The notes: generated by a model not told the origin, from the letters alone. DNA of 64,000 nt from Sordariomycetes sp. S80-01Y (GCA_037042185.1 JAXQJY010000028.1:1736001-1800000), one strand, 5' to 3'. Positions 40,766 to 51,311 are shown, counted from the stretch's first letter. Translations and numbers: made by a program.

Positions 40766-41708
40766 AGTGGCACGGTGATGGAGGGACGTGACGAGGGGCC
40801 GTGCGTGGTGAGGACGAGGGGATCGTCGGAGCTTGGAAGCGGGTGTAGAAGAGGCGACCGAGGATATGCGAAGGTGACAATGCGTGGGGACGTCGGAGCA
40901 AGCGAACAGGCTATCCAAGGAGCATCCAACAGGCAACGGAGGCGCGAGGCTAGCCAAACAACGTCAGACGGTGAGGAGTAGAAACGGTCAAAGACTTTTT
41001 GATGGCGGGGTGCGGGAGGCCTTCAGCGGTCCATATGCAGCACAGCACTTCAAGTTGGGTGGACCCCACCAGGCTGGCACTGGCACTGGCACTGGCACTG
41101 GCAAGAAGTACCTTAGCCGTTCGGTTCGCGATTGCCGTGCCGCGTCCACTTTCAGGATAGAGTGAGTTGGCGACATGACAACTCAACCTGTCAACGAAGA
41201 ACAACGCCTCTGATTCGGGCTGATTTGGATCGTATACACGTATCAGGGGGTCTTGCCACCCATTCTGTTTCTAATCAAGACTACTCATCCAACCTGGGAG
41301 TCGGGGGTCTCCAAGCTCCTAAGATCAGGCTGGGGGCAGATTTTGCTTGCCTCCGATCCCACCCTGTTCTTAAAGAATGAATATTATGGTTCTTATGCTG
41401 GAAAACAGCATCAATAATTCACCTGCTAGGTATCCTCATATATCATATCGTGCTGAAACTCTTTTTAGGGGTGCCAATACAAACAGTTGCCATGTGGTCT
41501 GTGCATGCTGCACACCCTAGGTACCTCAGATGGTGCCTTCGTTCCGCCAGGCCTTAGCGCCCCCTTAAACGCATATCAGTCAACCTCACGTCACGTCACG
41601 CCTTACTACGTCGGTCGCTCATGAAGTCTGACCATCCTAAAACAAACTCACAATATCCATCGTTGACGTCGCCAGCGGAGCACAGTTTCATGGCGAAGGC
41701 CTCTCGAC
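40766..41708. promoter_or_regulatory. Divergent promoter region, PPT1 / ESS2
   Basis: These 943 bp separate the starts. A TGGCAC hexamer repeat of nearly five units lies at 41075-41103. No other feature was recognised. CACGTCACGTCACG-type repeats of 5 bp occur at about 41588-41600. Confidence 0.5.
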
Positions 41709-43067
41709 ATGGACAAATCGAAGCCTTCGACTGCGCTCGTGCGCAAGAGGTCTGCCGATGTAGCTCTTATGCCGCCACCACCAGAGGTCAAGAAGATCAA
41801 ACGACCGCGCAAAGTTCTCGATGAGGACTCCTACACAGATGCACTGTCGCATATCATAGCAAGAGACTACTTTCCTGGGCTGCTGGAGACGGAGACAAAG
41901 CAAGAATACTTGGATGCGCTGGACTCCAAGGATGACGCATGGATATCAAGCGCCGGGAGGAGGTTACAGCAGGTCATGACTCCTGGCCGACCACGGCAGA
42001 ACACACCAGCTATGCGAGCTTCGAGGAGTTACGGCGGCGACGGGCAGACACCCACAACATTTGTAGGGGATACGCCAGCCACTGAGGCCTCGCCTCCGCT
42101 TGAGACCAAACCGAAGCTGGACATGAACATGAGTCTCTCGAAATTTCAGGAAACCTACACCAGCGAGGACAATGAAAGCTTCTACAAGTTGCTCGACAAG
42201 CAAAATCAGTCAAAGGCGGAAAAGTACGCCTGGCTATGGGGTGGAAGTAACAAACTACCGTCGAAGCAGATGATCAAGCAGCAGGAGGTTCGGGACAGAC
42301 TGGCACAGGAAGGACGGTTGATCGACGATGGGTTTATGAAGAAAGACCGACTTGCAATAAAGGGCTCCGATGACAGGCCAGCAAGACCGGACAGCTGGCG
42401 TCCAAATGCGAGGAATGGTTTAATGTTCAAGGTTGAGAGCGTCGAGGACGACTTCAAAAGCGTTGCGCAACAATCAGCGGAGTCCTCGCGAGCGGGACCA
42501 AAGACGATCGTACTCGAAAACACGAGGGTACCGGAGCCTCATGTTCCTAAGCGCCCGCCTTCGCCGACCGCCTCATCGATTCGAGATGCCATCGCAGGCC
42601 GACCTCGAGCCAAGGACAGAGATTCCGCAGTCGGCGGCGGGGAAACGCCGAGGGTCAACGGGTACTCTTTTGTCGATGACGAAGATGACGAGCCTGAACT
42701 CCCGCCGAGACCAGCACCAGTGATCGATCTTGGGCCCGGAGATGCCAACAGTCCTTTCAGGGTGCAGGATCAGGGGAAGAGAGAATCTCTGCACGAGCGT
42801 ATGGTGGACAGAATATCAAAATCAAAGAAGGACGCCTCTCGAAACGGAATGACTGGCAAAGTCGATGCAACTCCAGTGCCAAAGTTTCCAAGCAGCCCTC
42901 GAGTGACGGGAGGTCTGACGCCAGCTGCGCAACGTTTATGGAGCAAGATTGGCACACCTAATCCAAGGACATCTGGGGGCTCCTTTGGCCAGGCGACGCC
43001 CTCGAAGCCTTCCAGTAGAGGATCGCTCCTGAGAAGCGTCAGCCGAGCGTCCAGCACGAAGAAATGA
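41709..43067 (+). CDS. ESS2: Nuclear protein ESS2 (DGCR14/Bis1 family)
   Basis: One exon encodes 452 residues. The N-terminal conserved block reads KKIKRPRKVLDEDSYTDALSH and IIARDYFPGLLE. A second block reads LSKFQETYTSEDNESFYKLL and KAEKYAWLWGGSNKLPSKQ, the clearest family signature. A third block, SWRPNARNGLMF, precedes a disordered Ser/Pro/Arg-rich tail that still carries TPAAQRLWSKIGTP near residue 415. ESS2 proteins associate with the spliceosomal C complex and affect splice-site fidelity. The gene is followed closely by COQ8 on the same strand, 306 bp from stop to start, with no sign of shared function. Confidence 0.93.
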   Translation: MDKSKPSTALVRKRSADVALMPPPPEVKKIKRPRKVLDEDSYTDALSHIIARDYFPGLLETETKQEYLDALDSKDDAWISSAGRRLQQVMTPGRPRQNTPAMRASRSYGGDGQTPTTFVGDTPATEASPPLETKPKLDMNMSLSKFQETYTSEDNESFYKLLDKQNQSKAEKYAWLWGGSNKLPSKQMIKQQEVRDRLAQEGRLIDDGFMKKDRLAIKGSDDRPARPDSWRPNARNGLMFKVESVEDDFKSVAQQSAESSRAGPKTIVLENTRVPEPHVPKRPPSPTASSIRDAIAGRPRAKDRDSAVGGGETPRVNGYSFVDDEDDEPELPPRPAPVIDLGPGDANSPFRVQDQGKRESLHERMVDRISKSKKDASRNGMTGKVDATPVPKFPSSPRVTGGLTPAAQRLWSKIGTPNPRTSGGSFGQATPSKPSSRGSLLRSVSRASSTKK

Positions 43068-43373
43068 TCCACGAAACAACTATATACCCGAATAGAGTAC
43101 AGAATCTTGAAGTACATAAATATATAATGTGCATGTCACTTCACGTTAATCCCTAGTCGGGCTTTTTTCTCATGACCCTCAAGGTCGATGTATCGAGTCT
43201 GTCGCCTGTGTCGAGGACGTCATCCGCTTACATGCATACAAATCCCGGCCGATCGCCAACTCAACTCCCGGCCTCCGATCTCAGAAAAGTCCAGACTTGA
43301 TACCCCCACGACCAACTCTCCCAATTCACCCACAATCCATGCGCGGCCGCCATCTCTCGGTCGCACAGCCCTC
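43068..43373. promoter_or_regulatory. Short tandem intergenic region ESS2 / COQ8
   Basis: These 306 bp must hold the ESS2 terminator and the COQ8 promoter and leader. The frame of COQ8 remains open upstream to an ATG at 43188, which would add 62 residues. I favour the internal ATG at 43374. The leader is CT/CA-rich. Confidence 0.5.
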
Positions 43374-45527
43374 ATGAGGTTCGCCGACCTAGCAATCGAC
43401 CTCGCGGCCGTCCTCTCCGCTTCCAGAGGCGTCGCTTCCAAGCACATCGCCCTGCGCTCCCGTCAAATCGACGCCTACAGCCGAACATCGAGCGTCGCGC
43501 AGTCACTGCGGAACAAAGCTGTTGCAAAGCAGCAGCAGGCAGCAGCAGCAGCGGCATCGCGTGGCGTAACACCGCATGGCGAGGAGTCGATAGAGGCCAA
43601 GAGGGCCAAGGTTGAGGAGGACATCAGTGCAGAGGATGGCGTCTGGGTTGAGAGTGGCACAGAACAGGCTCAGCCGAAGCCAATCGTCGAGCCGGCAAAA
43701 CAACCTTTTGGGAGCTATGCAGAGGCGCATCAGAGCGTGAGCGAGAGCCAGGCCGCAGGCCAGGGGATAGATCTACCATCCGATGTTGACGTCAACGGTC
43801 TTTTCCACACGTCGAGGGGCTCGCAGATCCTGGATGCAGCGAGGAAGCAGCAACGCACCGGGGCCAGGCCAAGTAGGCCGTCTCCAGGAGGCCCACCGAA
43901 GGAGCATCCTATGAGGTATTGGAAGCCTGCGCCGCCTTTGGAGGAGCACCTTGAGCCTGAGTCGGTGCCGGAGCCGAAAGCAGAGCTGAAGCCGGAGCCC
44001 GTGAAGGCCGGCGTATCCGCTGCCCAAGTAGAGGAGACCACGGCCTCTGCACAGCCGAAGGTTGCAGCAGGTTCGTCGACACAGCCGCAACCCTCAGGTG
44101 CTGTGAAGACCTCAGCTCAGATCAAGAAGGAGGAAGATGAGATTCTCGAAGTCGCCAAGGAGCTCACGGGAGCCACGCCGCAAACACCAGCCTACAAACT
44201 CCGCGAGTCCAGCGTACCCTCGGGTCGCATGAGCAGGATATGGAACTACGGAGGTCTAGCCACCGGCATGCTGGGCGGCGCGGTCACCGAGAGCGTCAGC
44301 CGTCTCTTCGGCGGCGGCGGCGAGGGCTCTTTGCTCTTAAGCGGGAAGAACATGGAGCGCCTAGTCGGAAAGCTCTCGCGCATGCGAGGCGCTGCGCTCA
44401 AGCTGGGTCAGATGATGAGCTTCCAGGACTCCAAGATGCTGCCCAAGCCACTTCAGGAGGTTTTGCAGCGCGTGCAGGATAGGGCAGACTACATGCCTGC
44501 CTGGCAACGGGACAAGGTCATGGTCGCCAACTTGGGGCCTGACTGGCGAGAGCTGTACAGCGAGTTCGAAGAAACGCCCATCGCTGCAGCCTCAATTGGG
44601 CAGGTTCACAAGGCTGTCCTCAAGTCAAATGGCAAGAGGGTCGCCGTCAAGATCCAGTTCCCCGGTGTCGCAGACTCAATCAATTCGGATCTCGACAACC
44701 TAGGCATCTTGCTCAACGCCACCAAGCTGCTTCCGAAAGGTCTCTATCTCAACAAGACCATCGACAACGCCAGGTTAGAGCTCGGATGGGAATGTGACTA
44801 CGTCCGCGAGGCAGAATGTGCCGTCCGATACAAAGAGCTCCTCAGCCGCGACACCGACGTCTTCCTTGTTCCAGACGTTCACCTCGAGGCATGCGGGAAG
44901 CAGGTTCTTACAATGGATTTCATGGACGGCGTCACCGTCACGCGTGTCCAGTCGTTCACGCAAGAGCAGAGGGACTGGATCGGGACCCAGATCATGCGTC
45001 TCTGCCTGCGCGAGATTTGCGAGTTCAAGTTCATGCAGACCGACCCGAACTGGACCAACTTCCTCTACAACGCCGACAAGGACAGGCTCGCGCTGCTCGA
45101 CTTCGGTGCGTCGCGGGAATATCCAGAGGAGTTTGTCAGGCAATACGTCCAGCTCCTAGCCGCGGCCGCTCGCTCCGACCGACAAGGCGTCAAGGACCTT
45201 TCCGAGAGCCTGGGCTACCTCACTGGCCATGAGAGCAAGGCTATGCTGGACGCTCACATCCAGTCTGTTCTCACCCTTGCCGAGCCCTTCTTGGGCACAG
45301 CCCCCGAAATCTACGACTTCAAGGATCAAACCATCACCGAGCGTGTGAAGGCCCTTATCCCAGTGATGCTCAACGAGCGTCTTGCGCCACCGCCAGAGGA
45401 GACATACAGTCTGCACCGCAAGCTCAGCGGTGCATTCCTCCTCTGCTCAAGACTTGGCAGCAAGGTGCCCTGCCGGGAAATGTTCGCTACCAGCGTGCGG
45501 AAGTCGGGCTACGTCAGCGATCCCTGA
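43374..45527 (+). CDS. COQ8: Atypical kinase COQ8/ADCK3 (ABC1 family)
   Basis: One exon encodes 717 residues from ATG 43374. The N-terminal 380 residues are low-complexity (Ala/Gln/Pro/Glu-rich) and should include the mitochondrial targeting region. The UbiB-type kinase part then shows the KxGQ motif [12 protein letters not shown], the Ala-rich nucleotide loop AAASIGQVH and the lysine in VAVKIQFPG. The catalytic segment is [13 protein letters not shown], and the DFG equivalent is [10 protein letters not shown]. Coq8 acts in the inner mitochondrial membrane to keep the coenzyme Q synthome assembled. The ATPase activity of the family is established, but protein-kinase activity is doubtful. It converges on RRP36 with only 121 bp between stops. 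Confidence 0.94.
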   Translation: MRFADLAIDLAAVLSASRGVASKHIALRSRQIDAYSRTSSVAQSLRNKAVAKQQQAAAAAASRGVTPHGEESIEAKRAKVEEDISAEDGVWVESGTEQAQPKPIVEPAKQPFGSYAEAHQSVSESQAAGQGIDLPSDVDVNGLFHTSRGSQILDAARKQQRTGARPSRPSPGGPPKEHPMRYWKPAPPLEEHLEPESVPEPKAELKPEPVKAGVSAAQVEETTASAQPKVAAGSSTQPQPSGAVKTSAQIKKEEDEILEVAKELTGATPQTPAYKLRESSVPSGRMSRIWNYGGLATGMLGGAVTESVSRLFGGGGEGSLLLSGKNMERLVGKLSRMRGAALKLGQMMSFQDSKMLPKPLQEVLQRVQDRADYMPAWQRDKVMVANLGPDWRELYSEFEETPIAAASIGQVHKAVLKSNGKRVAVKIQFPGVADSINSDLDNLGILLNATKLLPKGLYLNKTIDNARLELGWECDYVREAECAVRYKELLSRDTDVFLVPDVHLEACGKQVLTMDFMDGVTVTRVQSFTQEQRDWIGTQIMRLCLREICEFKFMQTDPNWTNFLYNADKDRLALLDFGASREYPEEFVRQYVQLLAAAARSDRQGVKDLSESLGYLTGHESKAMLDAHIQSVLTLAEPFLGTAPEIYDFKDQTITERVKALIPVMLNERLAPPPEETYSLHRKLSGAFLLCSRLGSKVPCREMFATSVRKSGYVSDP

Positions 45528-45648
45528 TGCCGGGGTCAGTGTACCATCTTTTGTACCACAAGCATATAGATAATAAAGGCAATGTACAACACGTAATCGA
45601 AGATGTGGTGGCAGTTGCACCTCAGTAGTTCGTTGTTCTATCTGACGT

Positions 45649-46645
45649 TCAACGCTGCCTCCTCTCCAGGAAGTCCAGTTCCTTCTTCTCTCGGCCGGCG
45701 ACCTTCTTCCGCTTCCTCTCGACAGCTCTGTCCCTCTGTCCCTTACTCATGCCCTCGAAACGCTTCGTCAGCAGCTGCTTCTTCTGCTCCGCCTTCTTCA
45801 GATAGAACGGCTTCTTCCCTTGAGCGACCATTTCCTTCTCCTTAGCCCTATGCTCCCGCAACAGAGCCTCCTGCTCTTCCTTCTTCTTCTGCGCCTTCCT
45901 CCTGGACTCTATGCTCAAGATCTGGCGCTTGAGGTCCTCCTTGAGAGCGGGGTCCTTGGTCTTCTTGGCCTTCGCCTTGAGGTCCGCGAGCTCGGCGTCG
46001 CGGTACTCGTCCAGGAAAGCGTATGCCTTCTTCGCGCGGGCCTCGTCCTGCGGCCGCATGGCCCCGCCGACAGAGGGGTCGAAGCGCGGGTCCCGCGCCG
46101 GGGCGCGTTTCGTCTCCGTCGGTATGATCTCGCGGCGGCGGGAGACGGGCTTCTTGGAGGTCTGCTCCTGCGGGGCGTGTTTCGAGGATCGCTTCTGAGG
46201 CTTGACCAGGGAGCGCTTGCTGGCGTCGCGAAGATGATGCGGCTCTTCTTCGGGTTCTGAGTCGGTTTCTTGGCCGGGTTTCCGTTTTCTCTTCGCCGAG
46301 GGGAGGGAGGCTTGAGCGCGGGCGAGGGCGCCAAAGGATATGGAGGCTAGATCGGGCTTTGAGGTTGACGCGTCCTCGTCTGACTGTTGTCTTGATTAGC
46401 CATGCGCTCTGCTAGAAAAAAGAATCAATTTGAAATACCTCTGATCCTTCTTCGTCTTCTGAAACCCCCGAGTTGGACTCTTCCTCGCCAGCGTCGTTCC
46501 CGACACCATGCTCTGAAACATCGTCGTCTTCTGACGGCGACTCATCCTCGACATCTGGCTCGGGCTCCCACTTATCCTCCCTTCGCGGCTTCACCCGCCT
46601 TTGCAGGCCCATTGCGGGCATCTTCCGTTTCGTAGATGTGGACAT
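45649..46645 (-). CDS. RRP36: rRNA biogenesis protein RRP36
   Basis: There are two exons on the minus strand, 46439-46645 and 45649-46383, giving 313 residues. The intron is 55 bp (donor GTATTT). The N-terminal half is acidic and disordered (EDESPSEDDDVSEHG). The conserved part has RDPRFDPSVGGA, then KKAYAFLDEYRDAELADLK, a Lys-rich coiled coil, and the C-terminal signature GKKPFYLKKAEQKKQLL with a DRAVERKRKKVAGREKK tail. Rrp36 is a small-subunit processome protein needed for early 18S pre-rRNA cleavages. Like PWP2 in this window it is nucleolar. It diverges from the FCP1/NIF-like gene. Confidence 0.93.
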
Positions 46646-47146
46646 TCTTGCCTGTACTTCGCGTCAACGCCGAGCGTCTTGAATTGACGTGGCGGGGGCT
46701 CCTAGCTTCTGGACTTTTTTTTCTGGGGTCGCTCCCGATAAGCCTTATCTCTGCCCCGATATATGCATGTCAGGATGGGTCTTCATCTATGCACCTATCA
46801 GAATCGCGTAGTCTGAGTTCGAAGCAAGAACGACGCTATGTGAGGAATTGCCGTCACATCAGACCCGTGCTTGAATCGCTTGTCTTTCACTCTCTTTGCT
46901 TTTATGAAGGGCCGACTGAGAGCAGTTAATTCAGCCCTCCCGCGGCTTTCCTCACCGCGCTCACATGCGCGACTTTGGACCTTAGATACCCCTGGTTCAA
47001 AGGTCTCACGAAATGCTTCACACTCGCGCTCAGAGACGGTCACACAGTCCTTTCCAAAACTCAACACAAAGCCAGCGCAAAAAATATACGATCCAGGCGC
47101 AATTCCTCATAGGGTCTACCTAGGTAGACATAAGCCCACTGAGGCG
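46646..47146. promoter_or_regulatory. Divergent promoter, RRP36 / FCP1-NIF-like gene
   Basis: These 501 bp separate the starts. The frame of the phosphatase-like gene stays open upstream to an ATG at 46871, which would add 92 residues. That extension shows no domain and I treat it as leader. No other feature was recognised. Confidence 0.5.
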
Positions 47147-48152
47147 ATGGCCACGCCTGAAGTACAATCTGGCCTGAATCCGCAGGCCGAGGCCGTCACA
47201 TATCCTCAGCCGAACGGGTCAGTGGAATCTCACGTGGACCCCGAACTCAGTTTACTGACAAAATCAAGCTCAGCACCAGCGCCGAAGCCCGAAGAAACCA
47301 ATCAAGAAAAGTCTAAAGATAAGAAGAAAAAGAAAAAGAAGAAGAAGTCGGATCGAGCTGCGCAGCAGGTAGTCGAAACCGAACCCCGCGCAGCCAAAAG
47401 GGCAGACGGGTGATTTCCACGTACTCTTTGCACCCTTGTGCTTTGTACTGACCTGTCCCTCCAGACATACGGATGCTAAGGTCCGTCCCAGCGAAGCATC
47501 AGGCGGCATCCCAAATCCAACTGAGAGTTACTTACGTTCGGCGATCCAAACCACTGGCCGCCTCCCCTCCGCCCGTCCCATACTCATAGTCATGGACCTC
47601 AACGGGACGATCCTCCACCGGCCATCCAGGAGCAGCAACAGAGCTGCCTTTGTGGAACGCCCACACGCGAATCGGTTCATGCAGTACTGCCTGGACACAT
47701 TCTACGTAGCCATCTGGTCGAGCGCCAGGCCCGCCAACGTGAAGAAGATGGTCGCCAAGCTCCTAACCCCGGAACAAGTCGAACGCTGCCTCGTTGTCTG
47801 GTCAAGAGACAACTTGGGGCTCTCCAAGGAAGATTATAATCTCAGGGTGCAGTGCTACAAAAGGTTAGATTCTATATGGAACGATCCCAAGATCCAAGCT
47901 TCGTATCCTGGCACGGAAGGACGGTGGGATCAGAGCAATACGGTGTTGGTGGATGATTCGTCGGAAAAGGGACGAAGTGAGCCTTTCAATATCCTCGCGC
48001 TGCCAGAGTTCACGAATACCGCATTGGAAAGACAGCATGTTCTGCCGCAAGTACATGACTATTTGAATGAGTTGGCGCGGCAGGAGGATGTTAGTCGGTA
48101 TATGTTTAAGCATCCATTTAAGTTGGATCCCACATACACTTTGCCAGCTTAA
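47147..48152 (+). CDS. FCP1/NIF-homology HAD-like protein with poly-Lys tract
   Basis: There are two exons, 47147-47409 and 47465-48152, giving 316 residues. The N-terminal 80 residues are disordered and contain a tract of lysines (KDKKKKKKKKKSD), a strong nuclear or nucleolar signal candidate. The HAD domain follows, with motif I PILIVMDLNGTILHR and an FCP1-type continuation AAFVERPHANRFMQYCLDTF. Motif II is AIWSSARPANVKK, and a late motif is TVLVDDSSEKGRSEPFN. In FCP1/SCP phosphatases motif I is DLDET or DxDGT. Here the second Asp, the general acid, is Asn, although the first Asp nucleophile is kept. Activity is therefore doubtful without a test. Confidence 0.87.
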
Positions 48153-48433
48153 GGGGCTCGGCAGGAGTTAGACAAGAAAGCGGGGTTTAATGAGATACCC
48201 GTATACGCATATCACATAGAAGAAAAGGAGCAATCTTGACCGCAATCCGGTTTATATTCTTTTTTGGGTTGAAGCGCTCTGCCCCGGAAGAAGCTATCTG
48301 CCTCAGACAAAGGAGACGTAAAGAGTGACGTGCAACGTGCCATCGGCTGTCGCCGGAGGCACATCTTTCATCATGAATCATTTAATCCATACCCACATCT
48401 ATCATCATTTCCCCATGCCATATCATCAACAGC

Positions 48434-49944
48434 TTACTTGAAGACCTTGCCGTCGGCGTGGGGGTACTCCTTGCCATCGACAACAACGGGCTTGTCCCAC
48501 TTCCACATAGCCTCGAGGAACTCCCTGTCCTCGGGCTTGGTGTGGTCGAGCTTGGTGAAGGTGTAGGACTCGTAGTCGGGAGCGACGTCGAAGACGGGGA
48601 GGTACTCCTGGCCGCGGATGACGAAGGCACCCTGGATAACGGAGTTGTTGTTCTCGCCGTAGACGGAGGCAGAGCCGAACAGGTGCTTGCGGGAGGCCTC
48701 GAGACGAGCGTTGAATCCACCAATCAAGTTGTTGGACATGAAGACGAGGGTAAGCTCATCGTTGTACTTGTAGTCCACGCGCCAGATGGAGTAGTCGGCG
48801 AACGGAACATTGTCCCAGAACCAAGGGAGAGACTCGGACTCCTTGTTGTTGGAGAAGTAACGCTTCCACTCGTCGAGAGGGAAAGCGGACTTGGGGAGGA
48901 GGTCGCAAGGGTGCTTGGGCTTAGGAGCAGGGGCGGCAGGCTCCTCAGAGGCGGCGGCGGGAGCAGCAGCAGGCTTGGGGGCCTCCTTCTTCTCAACCTT
49001 GGGCGCGACGTTGGTGAGCTTGGGCTTCTCGAGGAACTCAAGCTTGTCGGCGACGGCAGAGTAGATGGGCTGGTTGATGACAGTCTCGTACCAGCGGGTG
49101 GTGGTGGGGTTCTCCTGGCGCCACTTCTTGTCGAAGAAGTACTGGAAGCCGCGGGTGATGATGGAGGCGGCGAAAAGATCGGCGAGAGTGATGCGGTCAC
49201 CGACAAGGTAGGTGTGGCGGACGAGGTGAGTCTCGACGGCGCCAATGGCACGGAGAGCCTTCTTGGAGGACTCCTCAACGTTCTTCTTGTTGTAGGAGTC
49301 GAGGCCGAGGAGGGGACGGAACCAACCACCCAGGGGAGGGAGGACCTCGGAGTTGAAGAAGGACATCCACTTCAGGATGGAAGCGTAGTCCTGCTTGGTC
49401 TTGCCGAGGAGGGTGGTCTTCTCGTTCTGGGAGGTGACTTGACGGAGTTAGCTAAGCTCTTCCAAAAGCTCCAGTAAATGTGTGTGAAGAACAGAGAAAG
49501 GTCAGATGTTAGACAATATCAACACGCGAACAATTTGAATGATCGTTCAGACAGGGATAACTGTTTTGTAAATTTGCTTGGTCATCATGAAAGAAGGTGT
49601 GCACACTGCGCACTGCGCACCGCGCACCAGGTAAGGCAAACAAGGAAAGCTTCCAACTCACTGTAGATGGCGACGGCAATGGCCTCAGACAGGGCGAAGC
49701 CGTCCTCGCCGAGGAAGGCGGGGATCTTGCCGAGGGGGTTGGCCTTGAGGTGCTCAACGGTGGGCTTCTGGGGGTCGGCAGTGATGACCTCAAGATCGAG
49801 GTTGTTGGCCTTCGCAACCGCCATGATGGCAGTGGTGCGGGGGTTGTCCTGAAGCTCGAATTAGAGGCTGCGCAGAGACGAAAGTAGGGTGCAAGGGGGA
49901 CCTGAACTTACAGAACCCTTGGTGAAGAGCTTGCCGAAAGCCAT
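48434..49944 (-). CDS. TEF4: Translation elongation factor 1B gamma subunit (eEF1B-gamma)
   Basis: There are three exons on the minus strand, 49912-49944, 49662-49848 and 48434-49437, giving 407 residues, the normal family length. Exon 1 is just 11 codons (MAFGKLFTKGS). The GST-like N-terminal half has NPLGKIPAFLGEDGFALSEA and, after intron 2, YLVGDRITLADLFAASI. A Lys/Pro/Ala-rich linker leads to the EF1G domain at about 245-407, with SLPWFWDNVPFADYSIWRVDYK and GGFNARLEASRKHLFGSASV. The subunit scaffolds the eEF1B complex that recharges eEF1A with GTP. Intron 2 is 224 bp, about four times longer than its neighbours, and carries a box C/D snoRNA (listed separately). High expression is implied by the strong codon bias. 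Confidence 0.96.
49498..49594 (-). ncRNA. snR38: Intronic box C/D snoRNA, snR38 homologue
   Basis: This lies inside intron 2 (49438-49661) of the eEF1B-gamma gene, in the sense direction. Box C ATGATGA is at 49582-49588 and box D CTGA at 49502-49505. The internal D' box CTGA is at 49557-49560, with a C'-like TGTTGAT at 49518-49524. C-to-D distance is 87 nt, usual for C/D snoRNAs. Directly upstream of D', 13 nt (49561-49573) are the exact complement of ACAGGGATAACTG, a universally conserved 25S/28S rRNA stretch. The fifth base before D' pairs with the middle G of GGG, which by E. coli numbering is G2446 and corresponds to yeast Gm2815, the snR38 target. Yeast snR38 is encoded in the TEF4 intron. 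No perfect terminal stem abuts the boxes; a GTGTG/CACAC external pairing is possible. The exact ends are estimates. Confidence 0.85.
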
Positions 49945-50323
49945 TTTGTCTGATTGTTCCAAGAACTGGACAGAGTCTTTGGAAGAGGTGATGGTGATGA
50001 GAAGAACAGAGGGGAAGGAAAAAGGCCAAACGAGATTGGAGAGGAAATTTTATTTGGGAGGAGTGCCCCGCGCTAGAGGCTGCCATGCTTGTCCAGGCAA
50101 CCCAACGACCTCAGTACCCAATTACTGGGCGGTGGCTGATGCCGTGGCTGAAGACCCTGCATGTGGCTGGAGCTACCGCGAAATGTGGTGCACGTGACTT
50201 TCGGTTCATCGCCGGCTGGCGCGTCGAAGAATTCCCCGTCTAGATTTTGAGCAACCTCACGACGTCAAGCACTCATCCTGCGAGGCCACCGCCAACGGCC
50301 TGCACGACAATCAATTGGCCAAC
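49945..50323. promoter_or_regulatory. Divergent promoter, eEF1B-gamma / uS9m
   Basis: These 379 bp separate two translation-related genes, one cytosolic and one mitochondrial. No ribosomal-protein gene box could be identified with confidence. The eEF1B-gamma leader (minus strand) is CT-rich around 49970-50030, as usual for highly expressed fungal genes. Confidence 0.5.
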
Positions 50324-51311
50324 ATGGCATCCCTGGCGAGCGGATTCAGGCACATCCGCTGCCAGAAGCAGCTGGCGAAAGGAGCATGGCACACACAGCT
50401 TGCCATCCGACCGCGAACGACCCCCAAGATCGATGTTCGACCAGCCACAACGAGCAGCAAAATGGCCGATATATCAGAAGCCACCTCTCTGGCAGAGATA
50501 CCGATGCCCCACGAAAACGTCAAATATGCTCGTCAGGTCCCGGCGAGTCCCTCGTACTTCTCGCGTGAGCCCAGGTTCAACGACCTCCACATTCGGCTCT
50601 TCACCATGTTGAATAAGTACCACGGCCTGCCCAGGGTGAAGCCTGCGGACGCGCCTAGAGTACAATGGCTGAAGCTGGAATTGGTACGGCATCAGCTCGG
50701 TGAGCCCGTCAAGGCGGCGCTGTTCTCCAGGGTCATGAAGGTTGCCAGGCGACTCAACATGATCGAGCCCAGCATGAGGCCTGCCGAGGTCGACGAGGCG
50801 CTGAAGGAGCTCAGCCAGAGTGTCAACGCCGGCGAGAGTAACAAGAAGCCTTTGACCATCGATAAGCATGGCAGGGCCGTGGGAGTGGGGAGGAGAAAGG
50901 AGTCTAATGCACGAGCGTTTGTCGTGGAGGGCAACGGCGAGGTCTTTGTCAATGGCAAGACGCTCAGCAGCTTTTTCGGGCGAGTGCACGACCGGGAGAG
51001 CGCCATCTGGCCCCTAATGATCACGAAGCGGTTGGACAAGTACAACGTTTGGGCCATCGCCAAGGGAGGAGGTACCACTGGCCAAGCTGAGGCGCTCACC
51101 ATGGCTATCGCAGCTGGGCTGATCGCACACGAGCCTGCTTTGAAGAATGCTCTTCGCGCTGGTAAGTTGGCCCCTAAATTCGGCGCTGCTGTGAGCTCGC
51201 GACTGACACTCCCGTTTAGCTGGATGCGTTACCCGAGATCCAAGAATGGTGGAGAGGAAGAAGCACGGCCGCAAGAAGGCTCGCAAGATGCCTACCTGGG
51301 TCAAGCGATAA
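50324..51311 (+). CDS. MRPS9: Mitochondrial small-subunit ribosomal protein uS9m
   Basis: There are two exons, 50324-51161 and 51220-51311, with a 58-bp intron, giving 309 residues. The N-terminus is basic and Ser/Thr-rich ([20 protein letters not shown]), a plausible mitochondrial presequence. A fungal-specific helical domain follows. The S9 domain begins near residue 188 with the conserved [19 protein letters not shown] and [10 protein letters not shown], then the [19 protein letters not shown] loop. The second exon supplies the essential C-terminal tail [20 protein letters not shown] and ends in WVKR, the Lys-Arg end that reaches the P-site tRNA. Without the splice this tail would be lost, which strongly supports the intron. 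Confidence 0.95.
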
